NCBI RefSeq assembly: GCF_900299535.1
Contig: NZ_OMKE01000006.1
Span: forward strand, 1 to 64,000
Origin: Aquimarina aquimarini
GTDB lineage: Bacteria > Bacteroidota > Bacteroidia > Flavobacteriales > Flavobacteriaceae
Direction of reading: 5' to 3'
DNA length: 64,000 nucleotides
Of the stretch, positions 26,743-35,712 are shown one piece after another (within the stretch, counting starts at the first letter, position 1; each line of letters starts with the position of its first letter). Made by a program: the position numbers and the translations under genes. The notes under the pieces were generated by a model. The model was not told the origin of the DNA. It saw only the letters and a program-made list of their open reading frames with translations, and searched no databases.

Positions 26743-29700
26743 TTAGTTACCAAAATTATATCTCAATGTAAATCCTCCTCTTATAGTTGTCTGTGGGAAC
26801 GCTGTAGAAATAGAATACTCAGAAAAAGTATGATCATAAAAGAACAATGCTGTCAAGTTCTTACTTAATGAATAATCTGCGGTAAACTTTATCCCATAGA
26901 TATCTTGCCCTGCTGTTATTTGGGTGTTCTCCAAGTCAAGATACCTGATTAACGTTTCATTCTGTCGTAGAGATAAATCTGCTCTAAAATTTAGATCACT
27001 TTTCAGTACTTTCTTCCTTCCTCCAATCTTAGTTGCAAAAGTAAGGTCCTTTAACCTATAACCAAGTCCTATTATATATTCATTACCTTGTATTTCGGTA
27101 AGTAAATTATTATCAAAACTCAATGATAACGCTCGATCTTTTTTCCATTCAGCTAGAATTTTTATTGAGTTTTTCATTTCCATATCCAAACGTACAAGAG
27201 GACTAAACTGCTCTGTTAAGTTTACATTAGCAAATAACAAAGGATTCTTAAAGTTACCTCCTTCATCAAACTCACTGTTTTTACCATATTCTAGATTGGT
27301 CTGAAACTGATTGATTGTATAATTAGCACGATATCCATGAGCTACAGAGAATCTTTTGAAACGTTTTTTAAACCATTTCACTCTCATCAACCCTGTATAT
27401 TTTATATCCCAATTTGGCAAAGGAATATCTCTGAATGCTCCTTTTTGAACCTTTTCTGCATCCCCTCCAGAATATGCTGCTAAAAAGGCTGGTAATAGTA
27501 CTGCCTGATTTGTTTTACCATATCCTATAGGAAAACCATCTTGATCTGTGTCATTAGGGTTTTTATTATTATCAATTGCCAAACGCCTTGCTACAGTAAG
27601 CCTGTTCTCTCTAAACTTATCAAAAGCTTCTGACGAGAACATATCGCTTTTCTTAAACGCTGTTTTTATAAGTAATGTTGATATAGTAAAATTACCAAAG
27701 GTATTTCCTGTAAGAGATTCATATGGATCGTCTACATTTATATTCCCTTGACCATCTGTATTTACATTATAATTTTCTGTATATGTCTCAGATGAATTTC
27801 TTGTTGCACTAATATCTATTTTAAGATCTTTGAGTAATCCTACGGTAGCCTGTACATTAAGTTGTTTCCCTATAACTTCTTGATATTGTTGATTAAACTC
27901 ATCATACAAAGTAAGCCATCCGTTACGTGCAGCAAGATGCCTAATATCTGACTGACTCCCAAAGGTAAATCCTAAAGTAGGTTTTAATGTACCTACAAAA
28001 CCAGGTTCCCTAAGATATCCTGGTAGAAAAATCCCGTTATCTTGTTGATAATTTACATTTACCTTTTTTACCGCTGTAACCAGCCCAATAAGTGTATTAT
28101 ATGCTTTATCGCCTGCACTTAATTTACTTTTACCTCTTTTCTTTTTACTCTTAGCGTTATTTTTGGGTTGTACTCCTGCTACTCCTTTGGTCTCTTTTAA
28201 TCCTTTGTTTTTACCCTTCTTTCTACCTGGTTTTATTTTGGTCAACCCTGCATATTTATACAGTGTATTCATATCCAACGATCCATTGAGTGTATGAACA
28301 CTCGCATTCTGAACAGAGTTTCCTAAATCAGGAATCCCTTCTAAGGTTTTCAAAGCTTCACTACCTTTTATCCATTGAAAATCTGCATTGTATGAATAAG
28401 TAGCTCTCATAAATTTTAATACAGGCACTTTCTTAAAAGGCACTTCATAATTAACCTGTAATTGCTGACTATGCGTATTAGGGTCTCCTATATCAAAGAA
28501 ACCACTCCATATGTCTATTGTATTATCTACATTATTATTTTCATCAATAAAGTTTTTGACAATACGATTATTAGCAGATGTAAAAGCAAAGTTCAATGAC
28601 TTGGTCAAATTATAATTTATACCATATTGCCAATCATACAGAAAATTACGTTGATACAATACTGGTAAGATACTTCCTTCATCTAATGTAATATCTCTAA
28701 ATACTTGCTCATTATATCGTCTATTAATATTAGAATTTACAGAAACACTTGTAGGGAGAAGGTTTACGTTGAAATCTTTAATCAAATCAAAATACTTACT
28801 TTTTCCTAAGAATTTCACCTTCTTAAATGGTTCAATCTCTTTAGGCTGAAAACTAAAATCATATGTCCCTCCCAGTCTTACTGTTTGATCTAATGATTTT
28901 TCTATTTCAAAATCACGGTGGTCTGTTTGATTATAGGTTCCAGAAAATGTAAAATTCTCTACATCATAAGGCATCGGTTTTTTATCTCCTGTTCGTTCCT
29001 TACGCAAGCCTATCACATTAAAACTTTGTCTTTTTGTATAATCGGTTGATTGTTTTTCTACTCGTTCTTTTTCACTAGGGTCCGTTATATTATCCAAGCG
29101 ATCCTGAAGTTCTAAATCTTGAAATTCAGGGTCAAATTGTGGGGTAATCAATTCCTCTCCTCTACTGTAATTAAATGGTACTTGAACCCCCCATTTTTTA
29201 GGTAATAATTGTCCTAAATTTACATTGGTAGTCAAATCATATTGCTTAATATCCTCTCTACTACGTTCATTTGGTCCTTGTTCTATACCTCCAAATCCAA
29301 TAGTACTGATCCTTCCTGACGCACTAACGTTTGCAAAATCTGCAACATTAGCATCCAAACTACCTACAGCAGCCCATCCCCCTCTATTTTTTAAATCACT
29401 AAGACGCATCTCATTAAACCAAACTGTTCCAGATTGATTTGTAGTACTCTCATTTTTGACACCTATCATCATCACTCGTATGTCTCCAAAATTAGGATTA
29501 CCCTTGATTGCTAATCTTACGCTTCCAGGAGTCAGATTTGCAGATGGATTAGCATCAGGGTTTTCTCCATTAGCATCAAAAAACACCAGAGTATTAGCAT
29601 CAAAATTTGAAGACCCTAAAACTGCAGATTTAATTTTTTGTAATAAACTCAAATCCAAATTAAGTTTATTTGCAACTGGCCAAACATGATCCCTATTACT

Positions 29701-32700
29701 ATTATTGAGGTCAGAGACTTGTAATGGTATTTCTACTTGATAAAAATTATTTGTAAAATCATTACCCATTCTTACAAAAGCGGTAAGGTCTCCATCATTC
29801 AGCGTTCCATTTGGTATTGGCTCGGCATGCAAAAACAATTCTAGATTTTCATATTGACGCATATCAACATTAAAATTCTTATATACTCCACGAGAATCTT
29901 CTGATTGAAGATCATTTACAGTAAGGGCAAGAGAACGTTCATCTTCTCTAATAATATTGTTATTATTATTTAATTGTTCTCTCACAACTCCTGGTGGAGT
30001 ATTATAATTTGGAGTTTCTTCTTCACTTACAGAAGTTACTACCACCTCGCTATCACCAAATACATTGATACCACTAGTTGGGTCATTGGTTTGATTACCT
30101 TCTACAACATACCTTCTGTAATCTCCTCGCACCAAATCCATATTTGCAAATCGCAATAAAACAGGTTGAGAAAAATCAGTAAGATACATTCTCATAAATC
30201 GTATAGATCTAAAGTCACTAATGTTTATTGACTTGTCTGGGTCGTAGATAGGTATTTTAAATCGCACCCATTTGGTTCTTATTTCTTGTCCAGAAACTTC
30301 TATTGGTATATCTCTAACATCAGAGATATAACCTGTTCCTCCGTCATTACCAACACCCATCCCTTTAAAAACAGGAATCTCATACTCAAAATAACTATTA
30401 ATAGTATTCATTGTATTATCCCTATTTACATCTTCTGCTGTAGGAAATGTAGTATTTCCTCTATCTGTATTAGACACACTAGTAGGTGAATTTCCTTCTG
30501 TACCATTATAATCAGCATACCTTTGCAAAACGTCACCATCTGCCTGAAGAAAGTATCTATAATTATCTCCCGAAGGATCATCCAACGACTGGAAATCTGG
30601 AAACTTTTGTTTTTCATCTGCATCCCCTAGACCATCAAAACCTGCATCTTGTTGAACTCTTGCTTGCCCCTCTGAATCAAAAGCATAGATCAAAGATTGA
30701 TTTGCTGGCACTGTTGCATACTCTGTCTCTACGACATTTTCATTTTGCCCTGTTCCGTCTGGTAATCCATTCTCGTATTGTTTTCTACCATCTCTCAATA
30801 CATCTTCACTTATATTACCAAGGTTCATAACAATAGTTCCGCCTGGATTGTCTATATCATCATATTCAAAAGGATCCATCAACCAGAATTCTACAAATTC
30901 AACATTGGACTGCTCAAAATTTGTAGATGTCAATTGCCTTGTTATTCCTGCAAAATTATTTTTGGGATCAGGTTGCGAACCAGGGTTAGCTCCAGGAGCA
31001 TGTGCTGGATTAAAGTTATAAGGCCCTCTTGTTGTAGGATCATAATTTAAATCTAATGTAAACAACGCTAGTGATTGGCCTTGTACAATATCTGTATCAG
31101 GAAAAACCTCACTAATAAATACTCTTCTGGTAGCATTAGATGCTAAATCCTGTTCCGTAACCCCGCTTGGTCGTCCGTTACTATAAAAAACAGGATCTAT
31201 AGAATACCAGGCTAGTTTTGCTCGCCTATACCCTGACTTCAATCCTTCGACCATATTGTCACTCGTAGGGTTATCAGGGTCTCCAAACCCTATAGGAATA
31301 CTAGAAAGCTCCCAAGAAAGAGGTGAACTCACATCTATTCTTGTTTGCGCTCCTTCAAAATCATCTATATAAGTAGTTACTTTTCCATCAAAATCTGCTC
31401 CTTTAGGCGCTCCTGCAATAAGATATGCTCCTTCTGCTCTAATAGATACATTAGACGGCACATCTGTATCTATATTAGGTAATTTATTAGCCATTCTGGT
31501 CAAGAGAGGAACTTCAGTCGCATAGGCTACATTAAATCCAAGTATCGTATTATTAATTGGCTCAAAACTGTAGTTAGACTTTTGAGTTATTGGTCTTTCA
31601 TTAAGATTCAAAAAGGTACCACCCACTATAAAATCATCACTAAACTTATGCTCAATATTAACTCCTGTAAATCTTTTGGTTTGTTGACCAAACACAGCAT
31701 TATTCTCTGTAGAGACTTGTATAGGTGTATTTGATGATAATAACGCATCATCTAGAATACTCACTCTCCCCAATTGATAGTTTACTGTATAATCAACTCC
31801 TTCTTGCAGTACTCTACCTCCTGCGGTAACGGTTACTGATCCTTGAGGCACATTGAATGCTCCCAAAGGAATTCCATCTTGTCCTGATGATTTATAACGC
31901 CCTTTTAACTGGAACTTATTTTTATCTGCTGATCTTTGCTCTGCTACAACTTTGGTTTGATTATACAGGTCTTGAAATACATATTTTGCCTGATTGGCAT
32001 TATAAGTACTTGGATCAGTATAATTCGCCCCTGCTGGCCCATTATCTAGTTTATCAAAAAGGTGTTCTCCAAAAGGCTCTACTGTGGTAAATATAATTCT
32101 TCCGTTTTGTGAGTCTACTGTAATGGGAGGGGTATGGACATAATCAAAAAACCCATCTCCTCCTTGTACGGGATCTCCATTAGGGTTAAGACGATCAAGA
32201 TTAAATACCTTTAATAAGGTTGTTTGTTCTACATCTGCTGGCAATGGTACCGAAGAGCCTTCTGCTGTAGTAATATAATTTACAGGTGAAGGGTCTACAT
32301 ATAGTATATTTAATCTAAAATCACTTTGTTCTAATCTAAATGCACCTGTACTATAGATGTTTTTCATCATCAAGTCCCAAATTGGCAAATCCACATTAGT
32401 AATAGGACTTTTAATCATTTTTACAATCAAACTCTGACTTGCTCCTACATCTACATTTGTATTTCCTGTCGTATCTCCTATAGTAGCATCAACTCCTCCA
32501 TTTGCAAATTCACCTACTTGAAAAACTTCTCCTCCTACGGTATACTGAAATGCTACCCCCAGAACTTCATCATTATTCAATCGTTGGTTTAGTGATATAT
32601 ATCCTAATTCTTGGTTAATCGTATATTCACTCTCATTTAATTTTCTTGCATTTTCTAAGATTGCATAATCAAACCCCTCATTAAACCCTGCTATAGGACC

Positions 32701-33945
32701 AATAAAACCTTGCTGCACAGTAGACACTTGTCTTATTGCTTCTGTGATCGGACCTCCAGGTCCAATTTCTGTTGGATCTAGGTCATTATTTGCATTTTTA
32801 GGAAATGCTTTCGAGTCTGTTGTATTAAACAAAGAGGCTGGAATTGTAAAATTACCAGCACTAGGAGCTTCTCCTATATCTTGAAGCGCCACAATATTAC
32901 GTGCATTTGTAAGCGTTTGAGCACTTGTTGCTCTATTGGTTACCCACACTTCTATTCTTGTAATCTGAATTCCTCTATTATTAATAAAAGGATAGTTTTT
33001 TAATGAAGCATTATACGTATCTCTAAAATAATGTGATAAAAAGAAGTGCCTATTCTCATCATAATTTGATGCAAAGAGTTCAAAATCTTCTACTGTACCG
33101 CCTCCTTCTACATTAACTGATCTTGTTTCTGATCGCTGTTCTGAGTATACTCCTGTTACTGTTGTCTTACCAAACTGTAATCCCATCTTTACTCCAAACA
33201 AGCTTTGTGCTCCTTGTATCAAGGAACTATTAAGAGGCATACTCACATTACCTACTTCTATACTTTGAATGATATCGTCTTCTGTTGGGGTGTATTCTAA
33301 CTTTAATTGATCTTGAAAATCAAAAGTGGCTTCTGTATCGTAATTTGCTGTCACCTTAAGCCTTGTTCCAATTTTTCCTAATAAGCTTAAACTTATTCTC
33401 TGATCAAAATCGAATGTAAAATTACTTCGGTTTCTTGGTGAAAAAGCGGGGTTGTCTTGCTTGGTATATAATAATCCCAGATCCATTTCTACAGAACCTT
33501 GTGGTATAATCTCTATTTCACTTCCTCCAAAAATAGATTCAAAAAAGTTAGAATTGACATAAAAAATAGGAAGTAAATTCTTCCTTTTTTCTTCACTTCC
33601 ATCTTTTTTACCACTAAAAGCTTCCATCTTTTCTTTAAAATAAGCTCTTTGCTGTTCTTCTTCTACCATCGCTACATATTCTGATGGTGTTAAAAAGAGT
33701 GGATATCTTACATTAAAATCACCTAGCATCTCTCTATAAATATACCTATTTGTTATTGGGTCATATTCATATTTGGTTACAATACTATTTGGGTCTGGCA
33801 ATGAGAGTTGCCCCCAAGAAAAGGTGGTACTTGTAGAATCTCGAACAGTTTCATTCTCTTGACCGTGTAAAACCCCACCGTAAAGTATCGTGAAACATAC
33901 TAATATTCTAAAAAAATCAAAACGAAAGTGATTAGACAAACTCAA
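26743..33945 (-). CDS. sprA: T9SS outer-membrane translocon protein SprA (Sov)
   Basis: 2400 residues, the expected giant size of the family. Signal peptide about 1-28 (FFRILVCFTILYGGVLHGQ). It forms the single-chain outer-membrane barrel through which T9SS cargo such as gliding adhesins and sorting-domain enzymes leave the cell. Sequence signs: repeated outer-membrane strands with aromatic ends, SprA-type segments such as EYTPTEDDIIQSIEVGNVSMPLNS and VKMGLQFGKTTVTGVYSEQRS, and a C-terminal barrel strand IRGGFTLRYNFGN. The start codon is TTG at 33945, 4 bp after the ruvA stop; there is no in-frame ATG near it. Co-transcribed with ruvA. A Lys/Gly/Arg-rich loop near residues 1890-1940 is unusually basic. 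Confidence 0.95.
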   Translation of the reverse strand: MSLSNHFRFDFFRILVCFTILYGGVLHGQENETVRDSTSTTFSWGQLSLPDPNSIVTKYEYDPITNRYIYREMLGDFNVRYPLFLTPSEYVAMVEEEQQRAYFKEKMEAFSGKKDGSEEKRKNLLPIFYVNSNFFESIFGGSEIEIIPQGSVEMDLGLLYTKQDNPAFSPRNRSNFTFDFDQRISLSLLGKIGTRLKVTANYDTEATFDFQDQLKLEYTPTEDDIIQSIEVGNVSMPLNSSLIQGAQSLFGVKMGLQFGKTTVTGVYSEQRSETRSVNVEGGGTVEDFELFASNYDENRHFFLSHYFRDTYNASLKNYPFINNRGIQITRIEVWVTNRATSAQTLTNARNIVALQDIGEAPSAGNFTIPASLFNTTDSKAFPKNANNDLDPTEIGPGGPITEAIRQVSTVQQGFIGPIAGFNEGFDYAILENARKLNESEYTINQELGYISLNQRLNNDEVLGVAFQYTVGGEVFQVGEFANGGVDATIGDTTGNTNVDVGASQSLIVKMIKSPITNVDLPIWDLMMKNIYSTGAFRLEQSDFRLNILYVDPSPVNYITTAEGSSVPLPADVEQTTLLKVFNLDRLNPNGDPVQGGDGFFDYVHTPPITVDSQNGRIIFTTVEPFGEHLFDKLDNGPAGANYTDPSTYNANQAKYVFQDLYNQTKVVAEQRSADKNKFQLKGRYKSSGQDGIPLGAFNVPQGSVTVTAGGRVLQEGVDYTVNYQLGRVSILDDALLSSNTPIQVSTENNAVFGQQTKRFTGVNIEHKFSDDFIVGGTFLNLNERPITQKSNYSFEPINNTILGFNVAYATEVPLLTRMANKLPNIDTDVPSNVSIRAEGAYLIAGAPKGADFDGKVTTYIDDFEGAQTRIDVSSPLSWELSSIPIGFGDPDNPTSDNMVEGLKSGYRRAKLAWYSIDPVFYSNGRPSGVTEQDLASNATRRVFISEVFPDTDIVQGQSLALFTLDLNYDPTTRGPYNFNPAHAPGANPGSQPDPKNNFAGITRQLTSTNFEQSNVEFVEFWLMDPFEYDDIDNPGGTIVMNLGNISEDVLRDGRKQYENGLPDGTGQNENVVETEYATVPANQSLIYAFDSEGQARVQQDAGFDGLGDADEKQKFPDFQSLDDPSGDNYRYFLQADGDVLQRYADYNGTEGNSPTSVSNTDRGNTTFPTAEDVNRDNTMNTINSYFEYEIPVFKGMGVGNDGGTGYISDVRDIPIEVSGQEIRTKWVRFKIPIYDPDKSINISDFRSIRFMRMYLTDFSQPVLLRFANMDLVRGDYRRYVVEGNQTNDPTSGINVFGDSEVVVTSVSEEETPNYNTPPGVVREQLNNNNNIIREDERSLALTVNDLQSEDSRGVYKNFNVDMRQYENLELFLHAEPIPNGTLNDGDLTAFVRMGNDFTNNFYQVEIPLQVSDLNNSNRDHVWPVANKLNLDLSLLQKIKSAVLGSSNFDANTLVFFDANGENPDANPSANLTPGSVRLAIKGNPNFGDIRVMMIGVKNESTTNQSGTVWFNEMRLSDLKNRGGWAAVGSLDANVADFANVSASGRISTIGFGGIEQGPNERSREDIKQYDLTTNVNLGQLLPKKWGVQVPFNYSRGEELITPQFDPEFQDLELQDRLDNITDPSEKERVEKQSTDYTKRQSFNVIGLRKERTGDKKPMPYDVENFTFSGTYNQTDHRDFEIEKSLDQTVRLGGTYDFSFQPKEIEPFKKVKFLGKSKYFDLIKDFNVNLLPTSVSVNSNINRRYNEQVFRDITLDEGSILPVLYQRNFLYDWQYGINYNLTKSLNFAFTSANNRIVKNFIDENNNVDNTIDIWSGFFDIGDPNTHSQQLQVNYEVPFKKVPVLKFMRATYSYNADFQWIKGSEALKTLEGIPDLGNSVQNASVHTLNGSLDMNTLYKYAGLTKIKPGRKKGKNKGLKETKGVAGVQPKNNAKSKKKRGKSKLSAGDKAYNTLIGLVTAVKKVNVNYQQDNGIFLPGYLREPGFVGTLKPTLGFTFGSQSDIRHLAARNGWLTLYDEFNQQYQEVIGKQLNVQATVGLLKDLKIDISATRNSSETYTENYNVNTDGQGNINVDDPYESLTGNTFGNFTISTLLIKTAFKKSDMFSSEAFDKFRENRLTVARRLAIDNNKNPNDTDQDGFPIGYGKTNQAVLLPAFLAAYSGGDAEKVQKGAFRDIPLPNWDIKYTGLMRVKWFKKRFKRFSVAHGYRANYTINQFQTNLEYGKNSEFDEGGNFKNPLLFANVNLTEQFSPLVRLDMEMKNSIKILAEWKKDRALSLSFDNNLLTEIQGNEYIIGLGYRLKDLTFATKIGGRKKVLKSDLNFRADLSLRQNETLIRYLDLENTQITAGQDIYGIKFTADYSLSKNLTALFFYDHTFSEYSISTAFPQTTIRGGFTLRYNFGN

Positions 33946-33949
33946 TGCT

Positions 33950-34531
33950 TTATAAATTTTTCAGTGCTTGTTTAATAATATTTTCTACTGTTTCTTTGGG
34001 GGTTACTTTTAGAACTCGATCAATAGCTTTTTCTGCAATCTTTCTATTAAATCCGAGAGTTTCTAAAGCAGATAACGCTTCATCTTTGTTAGTATTGCTT
34101 TGAGACACTGAAACTTCGTCGATATTATACACTTTAAGAATTTTATCTTTTAGATCAATGATAACACGCTGGGCTGTTTTGGCCCCGATACCTTTAATTG
34201 ATTGAATGGTAGCTACATCATTGGTAGCTATCGCTTCTTTTACCTGATCGGGATGTAATGAAGATAACATTGTTCTTGCGGTACTAGCTCCTATTCCAGA
34301 AACTGAAATCAAAAGCCTGAAAATTTCTCTTTCAGATTTTTCTACAAAACCAAATAAGGTATGGGAATCTTCTTTAACCTGTAAATGCGTATATAGCTGT
34401 AATACTTCTTCTTCTGAAATCAAAGAAAATGTATGTAATGAGATATGTAATAAATATCCTACCCCATTACAATCTATTACGACATCAGTTGGATTTTTTT
34501 CTACAAGCCTCCCCTTGATATGTGTGATCAT
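33950..34531 (-). CDS. ruvA: Holliday junction branch migration protein RuvA
   Basis: 193 residues. OB-fold domain I (MITHIKGRLVEKNPTDVVIDCNGVGYLLHIS), two helix-hairpin-helix motifs (LLISVSGIGASTARTMLSSL and IQSIKGIGAKTAQRVIIDLKDK) and domain III at the C-terminus (LSALETLGFNRKIAEKAIDRVL), which contacts RuvB. It binds Holliday junctions as a tetramer. It lies directly ahead of sprA; ruvB is encoded separately at 41191-42213. Confidence 0.96.
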   Translation of the reverse strand: MITHIKGRLVEKNPTDVVIDCNGVGYLLHISLHTFSLISEEEVLQLYTHLQVKEDSHTLFGFVEKSEREIFRLLISVSGIGASTARTMLSSLHPDQVKEAIATNDVATIQSIKGIGAKTAQRVIIDLKDKILKVYNIDEVSVSQSNTNKDEALSALETLGFNRKIAEKAIDRVLKVTPKETVENIIKQALKNL

Positions 34532-34683
34532 GTATGTAAGTTGATGTTAAGTAACCAAATGTAGTAAAATTCTACTATATAGCACTTACTAAAATGCCTT
34601 CTCTAAAAATGTTACACTTCTATATCCTTGGTATTTTTATCTTAAACAAAAGCATATTTTCTATATTTTATTATTATTTCTTC

Positions 34684-35013
34684 TTAACAGCATGTACAAC
34701 AAACAACTGGAGGATTATACTTTATTACGATATTATGTTCCAAATTTGAGACCTTATGTCTCAACGTTGGGGTTCTTCTACCATATGATGGAGCGATTTT
34801 ACCTTCTGTTGGGTTAATTTGATGAAAATTTAGACTTAGGAGGCTCAATTTTAGAGTAACGAGTCCCAACGTTGGGACTTGATTGTCTAAAATTGGGTGG
34901 TTCTTCTCTAATTTTGGAAGGTGAAAGTCTAATTTTGAGACATCCGAGTCTAACGGAGCGTCTTTTTGGTGGACTGGAAGGTCTTTTTGAATAAAACCTT
35001 CTTTATACACCAA
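34684..35013 (-). CDS. Doubtful ORF made of 12 degenerate heptapeptide repeats
   Basis: 109 codons open on the minus strand, with no ATG: the first possible start is TTG 35013, followed by GTG, and it lies inside a long hairpin. The product is repetitive from residue 12 to 94 with a seven-residue period of the form x-P-x-L-x-x-x (LPKLEKN, HPILDNQ, VPTLGLV, TPTLRHK), ending in VVCCTCC. It may be a small repeat protein or merely the by-product of a 21-bp DNA repeat. I recall similar short Pro-Leu heptad ORFs in other Flavobacteriia but cannot verify that here. Function unknown. Confidence 0.3.
   Translation of the reverse strand: MVYKEGFIQKDLPVHQKDAPLDSDVSKLDFHLPKLEKNHPILDNQVPTLGLVTLKLSLLSLNFHQINPTEGKIAPSYGRRTPTLRHKVSNLEHNIVIKYNPPVVCCTCC
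34740..34991. repeat. Array of 12 degenerate 21-bp tandem repeats
   Basis: Units of exactly 21 bp start at 34740, 34761, 34782, 34803, 34824, 34845, 34866, 34887, 34908, 34929, 34950 and 34971. The best conserved part is the first ten bases, for example CCAAATTTGAG, TCAACGTTGG, CCAACGTTGGG, CTAAAATTGGG, CTAATTTTGGA, CTAATTTTGAG. The rest of each unit is variable. An 18-bp perfect palindrome (34862-34879, centre CCCAACGTTGGG) spans one unit junction. The period equals seven codons and also two turns of the DNA helix. Confidence 0.75.
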
Positions 35014-35051
35014 AACTACTTCAAAAGTAAGTTTTAATGTATAAAGAAGGT
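34996..35051 (-). terminator. Long near-perfect hairpin after the NMP kinase gene
   Basis: Perfect 14-bp arms at 34996-35009 (ACCTTCTTTATACA) and 35038-35051. The 28-nt interior also pairs (AAAACTACTT with AAGTAAGTTTT, one bulge), so the whole folds into a stem of about 24 bp with a 4-nt loop. On the minus strand TTTT follows. It lies 55 bp after the stop of the kinase gene and abuts the right end of the 21-bp repeat array. Terminator is the simplest reading. Confidence 0.6.
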
Positions 35052-35105
35052 CAAAATGTGTTGTTTCCTAAAAGTATTTACAAGGTTAAATACATGAATA
35101 TAAAA

Positions 35106-35669
35106 CTACAAACTAGCTTTTATTCGTTTAGTTATTTCCTCAATTGTTCCAAGTCCGTCAAAAGTCAAAACTTTGATTTTCGATTTCATATATTCAACAG
35201 CAGGTCTTGTTGATTCTTCAAACACCTCGATTCTTTTTGTATGAATTTTAGGATCTTTATCATCTTTCCTATTCGAAGTCTCTGCTCTTTTTTTAGCTCT
35301 GATTAAAAGTTCAGGTTTTGGCACATCAATATTGAGTACTTTTCCAATTTTCATTTTTTTTGAGCACACAAGTTCAAGTAAATCATCTACTTGAGCTTTT
35401 GTTCTTGGATACCCATCTAATATTATCCCACTATTTGATTTATTTTCGTCTAGGATTTCACTAAAAAGATCTTTCATAATCGAGTCAGGAACCAAATCTC
35501 CTTTCTCCTCATATTCAGACATTATTTTTCCGATACCTGTCCCATTTTCCTTCTCAAGTCGACACCTATCTCCTGTAGAAATATGTTTAAAATTTAATTG
35601 TTTATTTAGAAGTTCGCATTGCGTTCCTTTACCAGAATAAGGAGGCCCTGTAATTATTAATATCTCCAT
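35106..35669 (-). CDS. Adenylate-kinase-like nucleoside monophosphate kinase
   Basis: 187 residues. P-loop GPPYSGKGTQ, NMP-binding segment HISTGDRCRLEKENGTGIGKIMSEYEEKGDLVPD, the GIILDGYPRTKAQVDDL motif and the Arg of the LID region, which is short (KDDKDPKIHTKRIEVFEESTRPAVEYM). This is the short-LID adenylate kinase type; cytoplasmic phosphoryl transfer between nucleotides is the likely reaction. It differs from the canonical adk signature in places (YSGKGTQ, RCRLEKENGT), so it may be an additional paralogue with another role. It sits between maeB and ruvA with a repeat array behind it. Confidence 0.85.
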   Translation of the reverse strand: MEILIITGPPYSGKGTQCELLNKQLNFKHISTGDRCRLEKENGTGIGKIMSEYEEKGDLVPDSIMKDLFSEILDENKSNSGIILDGYPRTKAQVDDLLELVCSKKMKIGKVLNIDVPKPELLIRAKKRAETSNRKDDKDPKIHTKRIEVFEESTRPAVEYMKSKIKVLTFDGLGTIEEITKRIKASL

Positions 35670-35712
35670 TTATTTTTTTATTCAGCTTATTTACAACAAA
35701 TACTTTATCAAC

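Noticed and set aside
34740-34991. 21-bp array considered as CRISPR
   Set aside because: Units are contiguous and degenerate, with no constant repeat and spacer structure and no cas genes nearby.
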